Positions 55,728 to 64,000 of a stretch of DNA of 64,000 nucleotides are shown here, piece by piece. Within the stretch, counting starts at the first letter, position 1, and each line of letters begins with the position of its first letter. Where the stretch lies: NCBI RefSeq assembly GCF_000517085.1, contig NZ_KI912107.1:8425-72424 (forward strand). Direction: 5' to 3'. The notes beneath the pieces were generated by a model. It saw only the letters and a program-made list of their open reading frames with translations. It searched no databases and was not told the DNA's origin. The DNA comes from Saccharicrinis fermentans DSM 9555 = JCM 21142 (lineage in GTDB: Bacteria > Bacteroidota > Bacteroidia > Bacteroidales > Marinilabiliaceae). A program made the translations under genes and the position numbers.

Positions 55728-56612
55728 ATGGATGATGTCGAAGCACAAAATATTATAGAATCTATTACTGTACCACCATTGCCACAAAGGCTTAGATTGT
55801 CAGATTATGCCCCCGGAATTTTTAAGAATTTGCCATCCAATAAAGCTACTAAAAAAGCCATCAAAAAAGGTTTGGTTTATGTCAATGGTAAACAGGGATA
55901 TACCGGAGATTTTGTTGTTGGGGGAGAAACGCTGATTTTGTTAAAAGACCAAGAACAGAAAGTATTGCCTGCGGTAAAGGTAGATGTAAAGGTATGTTAT
56001 GAGGATGATTATTTGGCAGTAGTAGATAAGCCGGCAGGGCTGGTTGTGAGTGGTAATAAGCATCGTACCCTGGAGAATGGTCTGGCTACTATTTTACAAC
56101 GCAGTCCCGCGCCGGATGCTTTGTGGCGACCAGAGCCTATCCATCGTTTGGATTACCCAACAAGTGGGGCTGTTTTGTTTGGGAAGACCAAGCAAGCTGT
56201 TATTTTATTGAATAAAATATTTGAGGAACGAAGGATTATTAAGAAATACCTGGCCATCACAATTGGACAGCAAGATGAAGTAGGGGAGGTGACGCTTGAT
56301 GTTGAGGGCAAGACTGCCAAATCGGCTTATCAAGTCAAGGCATCCGAAAAAAGTGAAAGGTTTGGATGTCTGAACCTGGTGGAGCTTACTTTATTTTCGG
56401 GACGACGTCATCAACTACGAATCCACCTGTCGTCTATTGGACATCCCATTCTGGGGGATAGTCAATATGGACAGGAGGGATTGGTGTTGAAAGGGAAAGG
56501 ACTCTACTTGCATGCTTATTCTATGGAGTTTGTGCATCCCTTTTTTAAAGAATCACTGCGCGTACAAGTCGACCCACCCAAAAAGTTTTTTAAATTGTTT
56601 CCAAATATTTAA
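55728..56612 (+). CDS. RluA-family RNA pseudouridine synthase
   Basis: A 294-residue protein starting at MDDVEAQNIIESITVP; the open frame extends up to 55554 but overlaps the divergent flavodoxin gene without family homology. An S4-like RNA-binding start (AIKKGLVYVNGKQGYTGDFVVGGETL) is followed by the catalytic domain with VVDKPAGLVVSGNKHRT, the catalytic Asp in HRLDYPTSGAVLFGKT, and SGRRHQLRIHLSSIGHPILGDSQYG. It isomerises uridine in rRNA or tRNA. It stands on the opposite strand between flavodoxin and the acyl-CoA synthetase and is functionally unrelated to them. Confidence 0.93.
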   Translation: MDDVEAQNIIESITVPPLPQRLRLSDYAPGIFKNLPSNKATKKAIKKGLVYVNGKQGYTGDFVVGGETLILLKDQEQKVLPAVKVDVKVCYEDDYLAVVDKPAGLVVSGNKHRTLENGLATILQRSPAPDALWRPEPIHRLDYPTSGAVLFGKTKQAVILLNKIFEERRIIKKYLAITIGQQDEVGEVTLDVEGKTAKSAYQVKASEKSERFGCLNLVELTLFSGRRHQLRIHLSSIGHPILGDSQYGQEGLVLKGKGLYLHAYSMEFVHPFFKESLRVQVDPPKKFFKLFPNI

Positions 56613-56654
56613 GCAAATACATATATGGGGTGTTTATGTTAACTTGACCAAGGC

Positions 56655-58712
56655 TTATTTTTCAATCCTCACCCTGGCATCTACGGCTATTATCTTATTT
56701 TCGAAGGCCATTAGGGGGTTGATGTCCAATTCTTTTATTTCGGTAGCAAAACGAAGCATGGTAGAAAGACGAACAATGATATCTGCAAATTTATCAATGT
56801 CTACGGCTTCTTGATTACGAATTCCATCTAATATTTTTTTGCCTTTCAGGTCGTGGATCATCCCCAGTGCTTCTTCCTTAGAAAGCGGAGCTAATCCAGA
56901 GGAGACATCTTCTAAGACCTCAACGAATATGCCCCCCAGTCCACATAAGACAATGTGACCAAATGCGGGTTCGTATTTGGCTCCTATAAATAGTTCAGTA
57001 CCTTTAAGCATAGGCTGAATGGTTACCCCTTCAAATCCTTCAATCTTTGTCATGCGATTGAATTCTTCCTTCAAAAATTTGGAGCCGGTGATATTTAATG
57101 ATACTCCATTAACATCTGTCTTATGCACCGGACCTACCACCTTCATTACAGAAGGATAAACTATTTTATTGATGATGGCCTGTAGTTCTTCTTCGTTGGA
57201 AACCAGTGTTTCCTGGATCATAGGGATGCTGGCGGCAGACAATAGTTCCTGAACCTGCTGAGGTTTTAGGTAGCCATCTTCAAATTCAGTAATCAGAGAC
57301 CGCACCTTAGGTATATCTACGTCTTTCATCTGAATAGATTCCTTGGCGGGTCTGATGGTATTGTGTACCTTGGATAGAGCATGTCCCAAGTTTACCTCGT
57401 CGGGGAAGTTAATATTACCTTTGGATTGAAAATATTTTATATCATCGTCGGCATTTACCACAGATGGTAATATGGGGTAAATGGGTTTCTGGCATGTTCT
57501 CATCTTCTGATGTAGTACTTCGTATACTTCACGAACAGGGAAGAGTCCCGGGCTGCCAAAGATGACTGCCATGGCGTCGATTTGGTCAAAATCTTTTTCG
57601 CAGGCATCAATGATAATACCCAGTTGCTCGGCTGTTCCCGTAGATAAAAAGTCGATAGGATTGCTTACGCTTGATCCCTCAAACAGTTTGGCTTGTAACT
57701 GCTCCGCTTTAGGACCTTCTATGGTAGGTATTTGAATACCTCCTTGAGCAAGAGAATCGGTGAGCATTACCGCAGGTCCGCCGGCATGTGTGATAACAGC
57801 CATGTTTTCGCCTTTCAGTTCTTTGGCCATGCATACAGCGGCCACGGTGGCCAATTCCAATCGGCCATGGCAACGTATAATGCCAGCTTTCTTAAATAAT
57901 GCATCCACTGCCATATCTGAACTCGCCATGGCTCCAGTGTGGCTTTGTGCAGCGCGCATGCCAGCTTCTGATCTTCCTGATTTAATGGCTGCAATTTTGC
58001 ATCCTTTGTTTACCAAGGAATTGGCATGTCGCAATAGTTTGTCGGGGTCTTTGATGCTTTCAATATAGAGTAACTTAATTTTTGAGCTCTTGTCCGGATC
58101 AAATGTCTCATCCAAATAAGCTAAAACATCTTCCACTCCCGTTTGTGCACTGTTACCCACTGAAAATATGCTGTTGAATTTGAGACCTAAGCCAACGCCG
58201 GTTTCTAAAATAAATACAGCGGTGGCTCCTGAGCCAGATATGAAATCCGCTCCGCTGGGATCCAGCATCGGAATGGGTTCTGTGAAGATGCTATGATGAT
58301 GATGGTTGATGACTCCAATGCAATTAGGCCCAATTAAACAACCTCCAGCTTTGTTGACGAGTTCAACAATCTCTCTTTCATATTGGGCTCCTTGCTCATT
58401 CTCTTCTCCAAACCCAGCAGAGATAATGATGAATGCTTTTGTGTCTTTTTTCTGAATGAGCTCTTTTACTATGGCAGGACAAAATTTTGCCGGGATCGCA
58501 ATCACTGCCAAGTCTACTTCTGTAGGAAGTTCTTTGATTTCTTTACATGATTTTACGCCCTGAACAAGGTCTTGTTTAGGGTTGAGAACAAATATTTCGC
58601 CTCGGTAACACTCCAGGATATTATGAAGAATTTTCCCACCGGGTTTCTGTAAATCATTAGATCCTCCAACCACAACTATGCTTTGGGGATTAATTAATTG
58701 TTCGTTAATCAT
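56655..58712 (-). CDS. ADP-forming acetate/acyl-CoA synthetase, fused alpha-beta
   Basis: A 685-residue protein joining the CoA-binding domain (VVVGGSNDLQKPGGKILHNI), the two ligase-type Rossmann domains (IGPNCIGVINHHH; GSGATAVFILETGVGLGLKFNSIFSVGNS; KSGRSEAGMRAAQSHTGAMASSD, with the phospho-His), and an ATP-grasp beta part (QPMLKGTELFIGAKYEPAFGHIVLCGLGGIFVEVLEDVSSGLAPL). It turns acyl-CoA, ADP and phosphate into acid, CoA and ATP, the energy-conserving last step of amino-acid fermentation after a 2-oxoacid:ferredoxin oxidoreductase. It is convergent with the pseudouridine synthase gene and codirectional with the oxidoreductase operon 2 kb away. Confidence 0.95.
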   Translation of the reverse strand: MINEQLINPQSIVVVGGSNDLQKPGGKILHNILECYRGEIFVLNPKQDLVQGVKSCKEIKELPTEVDLAVIAIPAKFCPAIVKELIQKKDTKAFIIISAGFGEENEQGAQYEREIVELVNKAGGCLIGPNCIGVINHHHHSIFTEPIPMLDPSGADFISGSGATAVFILETGVGLGLKFNSIFSVGNSAQTGVEDVLAYLDETFDPDKSSKIKLLYIESIKDPDKLLRHANSLVNKGCKIAAIKSGRSEAGMRAAQSHTGAMASSDMAVDALFKKAGIIRCHGRLELATVAAVCMAKELKGENMAVITHAGGPAVMLTDSLAQGGIQIPTIEGPKAEQLQAKLFEGSSVSNPIDFLSTGTAEQLGIIIDACEKDFDQIDAMAVIFGSPGLFPVREVYEVLHQKMRTCQKPIYPILPSVVNADDDIKYFQSKGNINFPDEVNLGHALSKVHNTIRPAKESIQMKDVDIPKVRSLITEFEDGYLKPQQVQELLSAASIPMIQETLVSNEEELQAIINKIVYPSVMKVVGPVHKTDVNGVSLNITGSKFLKEEFNRMTKIEGFEGVTIQPMLKGTELFIGAKYEPAFGHIVLCGLGGIFVEVLEDVSSGLAPLSKEEALGMIHDLKGKKILDGIRNQEAVDIDKFADIIVRLSTMLRFATEIKELDINPLMAFENKIIAVDARVRIEK

Positions 58713-59028
58713 AATAGAATCAGTATTAATTTTCGTTTCCTCCTACGAAATTGATTTTAAGCGTTGACCAAAATTGACTATTTTTTTGTTGGTTAACAAT
58801 GAATAAAATCAGTCTTGTGGTTTTCATCTTTCATTTAGGGTATTATCAATTTGCGTTGAGATAACGCAAAGGGAGCTTTCGGTCTCTAATCTACTTTTAA
58901 TGGTATTAGATGCTAGTATTTTATTAATTTTGCACACTTACCAGGATGAATCCATAGAGGTATACATTGATTTCTATAACTCCATAACTTTAACTTGTCT
59001 TTGTTTGGTAAGTTTTAAAACGAATAAC

Positions 59029-60108
59029 ATGACTATTCAAGATATACTCCAGAAAGAAGAGCTTGATACAAAGGATATTGCAACTCTATTGCAAACAGAA
59101 GGAGACGAACAAAAATTATTGTTTGCAAAGGCACAGGAGGTGCAACTCGAATATGTTGGTAGAAAGGTGTTTTATCGCGGTTTGGTGGAGTTTTCTAACG
59201 TGTGTGCTAAAAACTGCTTTTACTGTGGCATCAGAAAAGATAATAAGGAGGTGGTGCGGTATCATTTAGAGGATAAACAGGTGCTGGAAGCTGCTCGTTT
59301 TGCTTATGAGAATAATTATGCTTCTATTGTGCTGCAAGCCGGTGAACGGAGTGATGATTTTTTTGTGGATAGGGTGGATCGTTTATTAAAAGATATTAAG
59401 GTGTTGAGCAATGGTGAATTGGGAATAACTGTCTCGTTGGGCGAGCAGAGTGATCAAACTTACCAAAGGTGGTTCGATAGTGGCGCACATCGTTACCTAT
59501 TACGAATAGAATCGTCCAATAAAGTATTGTATAATCAAATTCATCCAGATAACGATGCCCATGATTTTGAAAATCGAGTGCGTTGTTTGCACAGCTTAAA
59601 AAAAATAGGCTACCAAACAGGTACAGGTGTTATGGTGGGACTGCCTTGGCAAACGTATGATGATTTGGCGCGCGACTTACTTTTTATGAGAGATTTTGAT
59701 ATTGATATGTGCGGTATGGGGCCTTATATAGAACATCATCAAACACCATTGTTTCAAAATAGAGCGCAGCTGTGGCCTATAGAAACGCGTTTTTCTGTTA
59801 CCTTAAATATGATAGCTGTGTTGCGTATATTAATGAAAGATATCAATATTGCAGCAGCAACTGCCCTGCAGGCCATTGACCCTATGGGAAGAGAAAAGGC
59901 CTTACGGATAGGAGCCAATGTCATCATGCCTAATGTTACACCAACCTTGCATCGTAAAGATTACCTGTTATACGAAAATAAACCTTGTGCTGATGAAGGA
60001 GCTGAAGATTGTAGCAATTGTTTAAGTATGCGTATCGAATTGGCAGATCGCGAAGTTGGCTATGGAGAGTGGGGTGATTCAAAGCATTTTATGAACAGAA
60101 AAGACTGA
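59029..60108 (+). CDS. hydE: [FeFe]-hydrogenase maturase HydE (radical SAM)
   Basis: A 359-residue protein from MTIQDILQKEELDTKD; the frame is open to 58900 but those codons are not family-like. The radical-SAM cluster motif is CAKNCFYCGIRK (CxxxCxxC), with FSNVCA before it, VLQAGERSDDFF after it and GTGVMVGLPWQTYDDLARDLLFM in the barrel. The C-terminal CADEGAEDCSNC (C-x7-C-x2-C) corresponds to the second, non-essential cluster site of HydE. It helps build the diiron subcluster of [FeFe]-hydrogenase together with HydF and HydG, which are not in this window, nor is the hydrogenase. The organism is thus probably a hydrogen-metabolising anaerobe. Confidence 0.9.
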   Translation: MTIQDILQKEELDTKDIATLLQTEGDEQKLLFAKAQEVQLEYVGRKVFYRGLVEFSNVCAKNCFYCGIRKDNKEVVRYHLEDKQVLEAARFAYENNYASIVLQAGERSDDFFVDRVDRLLKDIKVLSNGELGITVSLGEQSDQTYQRWFDSGAHRYLLRIESSNKVLYNQIHPDNDAHDFENRVRCLHSLKKIGYQTGTGVMVGLPWQTYDDLARDLLFMRDFDIDMCGMGPYIEHHQTPLFQNRAQLWPIETRFSVTLNMIAVLRILMKDINIAAATALQAIDPMGREKALRIGANVIMPNVTPTLHRKDYLLYENKPCADEGAEDCSNCLSMRIELADREVGYGEWGDSKHFMNRKD

Positions 60109-60315
60109 GGTGTGGAAGTGATTTCTACAAGCTTGTCAAGGACTAATTGCCTGTGTTGACTGGACCATCTCAACCAAATAGTGTTTGAATTGTTTAAAAT
60201 TGAAATTCGGTATTGACATCAAATATGAAAAAACGAAGGTGTATAAATGGAGTAAAATCAAAAATAAAATGATATTTTGGACATCTTATGATCGTTACGC
60301 TATAAAATATTTAAA

Positions 60316-61851
60316 ATGAAAAAACCTCAAAACCACATACTTGTTATTTTTGGCGCTTCGGGCGACCTGACTTTTAGAAAATTAGTACCTGCGGTATTTG
60401 ATTTATTTACCCAAAATGTATTGCCGGAACACTTTGCCATATTAGGATTGGGAAGAACTCAGCTGAGTGATGATGACTTTAGAAGCAAAATGAAGGAGGG
60501 GATCGAGAAATTTGCGCTAAATCATAAAAATATGGCCCAAAATGATGCGCTTGATCATTTCCTTCAAAAGCTTTTTTATCACGGTTTTAATACCAAAGAG
60601 GAGGGTGATTATGGAGGATTAAAAGACCGACTTTTTGAATTGGATGGACAATTGGGTACCGATGAAAATTTTATCTTTTATCTGGCTACTCCTCCGAGTA
60701 TGTATACTGTTATCCCTTGTCACTTGGCCAAGCACGGATTGAGTAATGAAGAAAAAGGATTTAGAAGGTTAATTGTTGAAAAACCTTTTGGTTATGATTT
60801 GGAAACCGCGAAGGAATTAAATGCCAGTTTGCTTAACAATTTTGATGAAGAGCAGATTTATCGGATTGACCATTATTTGGGAAAAGAAATAGTTCAGAAT
60901 TTATTGGTGACGCGTTTTTCAAATGCGATTTATGAACCGCTCTGGAATAGGAACTATGTGAGTCATGTGGAAATTACTTCTTCTGAAAGTATTGGTGTTG
61001 GTAACAGAGGTGGTTATTATGAGGGATCGGGGGCTTTGCGCGATATGGTGCAGAATCACCTATTGCTTTTGGCAGGACTGGTGGGTATGGAGCCTCCTGC
61101 TTTGATTGACTCCAATAGTATTCGAAATGAGATTGTTAAAGTGTTACAGTCGCTGCGCCCCATTAAAGAGGAAGATGTTGAAAAATACGTTATACGCGGG
61201 CAGTACGTGGGCTCTACTGTAAAAGGCCAAAAGGTAAACGGCTATCGGGATGAAAATGGGGTTGACCCTGAATCTAGAACAGAGACCTATGTGGCCATGA
61301 AATTTTTCATCGATAATATGCGGTGGGGTGGTGTGCCTTTTTATATTCGAACAGGTAAGATGTTGCCCACCAGGGTAACCGAAGTGGTGATTCACTTTAA
61401 ACCTACACCGCATCATTTATTTGCTAGTAATACTTCTGTTTTACAGCAACAAAATCAATTGGTTATTCGGATTCAACCGGATGAAGGATTGCTGTTGAAA
61501 TTTGGTATGAAGGTGCCGGGAGCAGGTTTTAATGTGCAGAATGTAAATATGGATTTTCATTATTCTGATTTGGCAGATGCTTATTTACCAAGTGCATACG
61601 AACGCTTGCTCCATGATTGTATGTTGGGAGATTCTACGCTTTACTCCAGAGGTGATGCCGTTGAGGCTGCATGGGCTTTTGTAAGACCTATTCAGCAGGC
61701 CTGGAAAAATAACAAGGATATTAAAGTGCATGGTTATCCCGCAGGTACGTGGGGGCCAGATGTGGCCGATGACTTAATTGAAGAACCACATTTAACCTGG
61801 CGGTATCCATGTAAAAACCTGGCCAATGATGGTAACTATTGTGAATTATAA
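60316..61851 (+). CDS. zwf: Glucose-6-phosphate 1-dehydrogenase
   Basis: A 511-residue protein of normal length. The N-terminal NADP-binding motif is GASGDLTFRKLVPAVFDL; the active-site signature is RIDHYLGKEIVQN; EKPFGYDL and the C-terminal YERLLHDCMLGDSTLYSRGDAVEAAW are also standard. It oxidises glucose 6-phosphate to 6-phosphogluconolactone, the first step of the oxidative pentose-phosphate path. The lactonase gene follows by 66 bp. The 207-bp gap upstream holds the promoter; I see no clear box. Confidence 0.97.
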   Translation: MKKPQNHILVIFGASGDLTFRKLVPAVFDLFTQNVLPEHFAILGLGRTQLSDDDFRSKMKEGIEKFALNHKNMAQNDALDHFLQKLFYHGFNTKEEGDYGGLKDRLFELDGQLGTDENFIFYLATPPSMYTVIPCHLAKHGLSNEEKGFRRLIVEKPFGYDLETAKELNASLLNNFDEEQIYRIDHYLGKEIVQNLLVTRFSNAIYEPLWNRNYVSHVEITSSESIGVGNRGGYYEGSGALRDMVQNHLLLLAGLVGMEPPALIDSNSIRNEIVKVLQSLRPIKEEDVEKYVIRGQYVGSTVKGQKVNGYRDENGVDPESRTETYVAMKFFIDNMRWGGVPFYIRTGKMLPTRVTEVVIHFKPTPHHLFASNTSVLQQQNQLVIRIQPDEGLLLKFGMKVPGAGFNVQNVNMDFHYSDLADAYLPSAYERLLHDCMLGDSTLYSRGDAVEAAWAFVRPIQQAWKNNKDIKVHGYPAGTWGPDVADDLIEEPHLTWRYPCKNLANDGNYCEL

Positions 61852-61917
61852 TGTTTATGATGCCGTAATTCTTTTGAATAGACATCAAATTGTGGAATCT
61901 CTAGAATCTTATATACC

Positions 61918-62631
61918 GTGAATCAACATAAGAATATACAAATATTTGACACTAAAAAAATGCTTGCTGGGTACTTTGGTGAGCTAATCAAGGAACGTGC
62001 ATTGCATCATGAAAGGATCAATATTGCTCTCTCGGGCGGAAGTACGCCTAAAGCTATTTTTGATGAACTGGCAGAGAAATATGCCAGTGTAATAAGATGG
62101 GAACGGGTGTTTCTGTTCTGGGGAGACGAACGATGTGTGCCTCCTGATGATGCCCAGAGTAACTATAATATGACCAAAGAACACCTTTTGTCCAAAGTGC
62201 CTATTCCCAAAGAAAATGTTTTTAGGGTGAAAGGTGAAAAGGAGCCTTCGGTGGCTTGTATGGACTATGAAGAGGTGCTCAAAAAACAATTGACGTGGAC
62301 AGAGGGGGTGCCGCAGTTTGATATGGTCTTGTTAGGCATGGGAGATGATGGACATACAGCTTCTATCTTTCCCCATGAAATAGGACTGTGGAACGCACAA
62401 GCTAATTGTGTGGTAGCAACGCATCCTCAGTCGGGCCAGAAACGTATTTCTTTAAGCGGAAAGGTTATTAATCACTCCAAAGAAGTGTTCTTTCTGGTAA
62501 CAGGAGCTGGTAAAGCAGAAAAATTGGATGAAATCATTCATCAAAAAGAAGCGTGTACGAGTTACCCTGCTGCCTTGGTTGTAAATCCTGTATGGCTTTT
62601 GGATAAGGAAGCGGCAGCTAAGTTAACCTGA
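61918..62631 (+). CDS. pgl: 6-phosphogluconolactonase
   Basis: A 237-residue protein using a GTG start (MNQHKNIQIFDTKK). SGGSTPKAIFDELAEKY, WGDERCVPPDDAQSNYNMTKEHLL and MGDDGHTASIFPHE are DevB/Pgl signatures. It hydrolyses the lactone made by Zwf. Downstream is repeat copy D; a 6-phosphogluconate dehydrogenase gene is not in the window. Confidence 0.95.
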   Translation: MNQHKNIQIFDTKKMLAGYFGELIKERALHHERINIALSGGSTPKAIFDELAEKYASVIRWERVFLFWGDERCVPPDDAQSNYNMTKEHLLSKVPIPKENVFRVKGEKEPSVACMDYEEVLKKQLTWTEGVPQFDMVLLGMGDDGHTASIFPHEIGLWNAQANCVVATHPQSGQKRISLSGKVINHSKEVFFLVTGAGKAEKLDEIIHQKEACTSYPAALVVNPVWLLDKEAAAKLT

Positions 62632-62700
62632 GTTATTCATCAATGCTCTACTATGGATTAAAATGGCTGCCAGGAAAGTTGCCGGCTAACTGGTTTCATA

Positions 62701-62786
62701 TTTATATTTTCTTTTAATGGTCATATGTAACTCGCCTAGATTAATCATCTCTTTGTGTAAAATAATTCCTTTTGGTTCGTTTCAAT
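62701..62786 (+). repeat. Dispersed intergenic repeat, copy D
   Basis: Contains ATGGTCATATGTAACTCGCC, TTAATCATCTC and GGTTCGTTTCA in the same order and spacing as copies B and C; the middle hairpin is not kept. It lies between pgl and the MORN-repeat gene. Confidence 0.7.
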
Positions 62787-62873
62787 TCACCATTTAAGAT
62801 AAAATCAATAGTAGTACGATTATTTAAACTTTTACGCTTAAATTTGAGGCTCATTATTAAATTCATTATTTTC

Positions 62874-63737
62874 ATGATGCGAATTCTATTTTTTACAATT
62901 ATTTCATTTGTTTTTTCTGCAAACGTATTATTGGGTCAGGTAACCGATGTTTTTGGCAATCGTGTGCCAGCTAAAGAGGGTGCCAGTAATACCGGGGTTT
63001 CATCAAATCATAATCAAAAAGACGAACAAGGCTTAAAGCAAGGTTATTGGGAAAAGCGTTTTAGTAATGGAAAGCCAGCCTATACCGTCACGTTTAAAGA
63101 TGATAGACCGGTGGGGAAAATGATTCGTTATTACTTGAATGGAAATAAGAAAATAGAGATAGATTATGATGAAAACCAATATGGCCCTGCCATATTATAT
63201 GCTGAGAACGGTAAGATGACGGCAAAGGGTTTTTATAAGGGGACTAAAAAGGATAGCCTATGGCAGTTCTTCTCACCTGAAGGTATTTTGTATACCAATG
63301 AGTTGTATAAGGATGGTTTGAAAAATGGAATGACTACTCATTTTTTTAAGAAAGGTAACGTGGCTGAAGAAGTGGGTTGGAAAGATGGTGTGAAAGAAGG
63401 AATCTGGAAAAAGTACCATGAAAATGGACGTCTTAAGATGACTTCTTCTCATAAGAAAGGTAAGATTGATGGTGAATATGTCGTGTTCTATCCGGATGGA
63501 AAGCTAGAGGTTCAAGGTAAATTTGAAAACGGACTTGAGGAGGGAACCTGGGTGGTGTTTACGCATGCTGGTAATGTGGCCTATAAAATAAAATATAAGG
63601 AAGGTAAAACATTGAATGCTGCAGATTTTGATGAAAAACAACAGAAACTGTTTGAGGAGTTTGAAAAAAATAAAGGTAAATTGAAAGATCCCGAGGAGTT
63701 TAAGCATGATCCGGATAGTTATATGAGAGGTTTTTGA
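62874..63737 (+). CDS. Secreted MORN-type repeat protein (YwqK-like)
   Basis: A 287-residue protein from MMRILFFTIISFVFSANVLLGQ (signal peptide); the frame upstream to 62772 runs through the repeat border and is not credible. It then has about eight short repeats of the form G-x-W-x-x-[FY]-[FY]-x-x-G-x-[LK] (GYWEKRFSNGKPAY, GIWKKYHENGRLKM, GEYVVFYPDGKLEV, GTWVVFTHAGNVAY), the MORN-2 or YwqK antitoxin-like repeat, and an acidic and basic tail. In Bacteroidota such proteins are common at the cell surface, role mostly unknown. No toxin gene is adjacent, so the name 'toxin-antitoxin' is not supported here. Confidence 0.8.
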   Translation: MMRILFFTIISFVFSANVLLGQVTDVFGNRVPAKEGASNTGVSSNHNQKDEQGLKQGYWEKRFSNGKPAYTVTFKDDRPVGKMIRYYLNGNKKIEIDYDENQYGPAILYAENGKMTAKGFYKGTKKDSLWQFFSPEGILYTNELYKDGLKNGMTTHFFKKGNVAEEVGWKDGVKEGIWKKYHENGRLKMTSSHKKGKIDGEYVVFYPDGKLEVQGKFENGLEEGTWVVFTHAGNVAYKIKYKEGKTLNAADFDEKQQKLFEEFEKNKGKLKDPEEFKHDPDSYMRGF

Positions 63738-63826
63738 CCTCATGATTGTATATTGAGGATGTGCTGGCATGTGCTGGTACCGACGCCAGAGGAGGGATGC
63801 TTGCAAAATAGGCTAACAAGGAAAAA

Positions 63827-64000
63827 ATGAACAATGGAGAATTATTCAGTTTTTTGCATCTAAGAAAGGTTGCACATATCGTTTTGTTTTTATTTGTTGC
63901 TGTTTTTTCTGGGGAAGCGCAGAAGTATTTTATTTCTTTTTCGGATAAGAATAATAATGCATACTCCATCAATGCACCTGAAAAATTCTTGAGCCAGAAA
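63827..64000 (+). CDS. Start of a secreted S8 (subtilisin-like) peptidase, cut by the window edge
   Basis: 58 residues are visible, from MNNGELFSFLHLRKVAH through a hydrophobic signal segment (IVLFLFVAVFSGEAQ) to KYFISFSDKNNNAYSI and NAPEKFLSQK. The wording YFISFxDKNNxxYSxxxPEKFLSQKAIERR is typical of the N-terminal propeptide of Bacteroidota S8 peptidases that carry a type IX secretion tail. The catalytic triad lies beyond the edge, so the call rests on this propeptide only. Confidence 0.65.
   Translation, partial: MNNGELFSFLHLRKVAHIVLFLFVAVFSGEAQKYFISFSDKNNNAYSINAPEKFLSQK

Noticed and set aside
62874..63737. Toxin-antitoxin system around the YwqK-like protein
   Set aside because: The protein is secreted and no toxin-like gene is next to it.

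Overview
The window comes from a member of the Bacteroidota, most likely an anaerobic or fermentative Bacteroidales/Marinilabiliales-type bacterium. The reasons are: SusC/SusD (RagA/RagB) pairs, a hybrid two-component sensor fused to an AraC domain, a type IX secretion sorting tail, AT-rich leaders with weak Shine-Dalgarno sites, a ferredoxin-linked 2-oxoacid oxidoreductase, and an [FeFe]-hydrogenase maturase. Almost everything from 3 to 55 kb lies on the minus strand; the last 8 kb reads mostly plus.

Layout. (1) 1-2.1 kb: one end of a Mu-like transposable prophage (transposase running off the left edge, Ner-like protein, divergent S24 repressor, a 12-bp triple repeat). (2) 2.2-3.3 kb: a decayed serine recombinase next to tRNA-Arg(UCU). 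(3) 3.4-13 kb: a small glycan locus with a GH29 fucosidase, a beta-helix/CBM6/T9SS protein split by one extra base in a G8 tract, and its HTCS regulator; an AraC fragment lies behind it. (4) 13.4-23.5 kb: a TetR-headed transport cluster with a CDF metal exporter, two half-size exporter-fold ABC proteins, an RND/MMPL exporter, a LolA-like protein and an outer-membrane barrel. (5) 23.7-28.9 kb: a decay zone with fumC, TonB-receptor, solute-binding-protein and lipoprotein remnants, but intact DUF2249, lipoate ligase, an unusual ABC ATPase and a CxxC-bearing GTPase. (6) 29-37 kb: a TonB receptor, a DUF4374 lipoprotein (XusA/XusB-like siderophore uptake) and an ABC-2 exporter whose permease carries a dead M1-peptidase domain. 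(7) 38-50.4 kb: SusC/SusD, Calx-beta lipoprotein, metzincin-type protease, polyferredoxin with an HMA-like domain, and a membrane AraC regulator. (8) 50.6-58.7 kb: amino-acid fermentation genes (aminotransferase, ferredoxin and the three main subunits of a 2-oxoacid:ferredoxin oxidoreductase, flavodoxin, ADP-forming acyl-CoA synthetase), with a pseudouridine synthase inserted on the other strand. (9) 59-64 kb: hydE, zwf, pgl, a MORN-repeat protein and the start of an S8 protease.

How the parts may connect. An 11-bp palindrome, GAACA-N-TGTTC, occurs in front of tetR, at the centre of a 37-nt inverted repeat between tetR and the CDF gene, and in front of the TonB receptor 13 kb away. This suggests that one TetR protein controls both the transport cluster and the siderophore-type uptake operon. 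Four copies of a roughly 90-bp intergenic repeat, which matches no family I know, are spread over the window. Regions 4 to 7 all look concerned with metals or metal chelates.

Limits: every identification rests on reading motifs and gene order by eye. No database search or structure prediction was run, so substrate assignments are inference.
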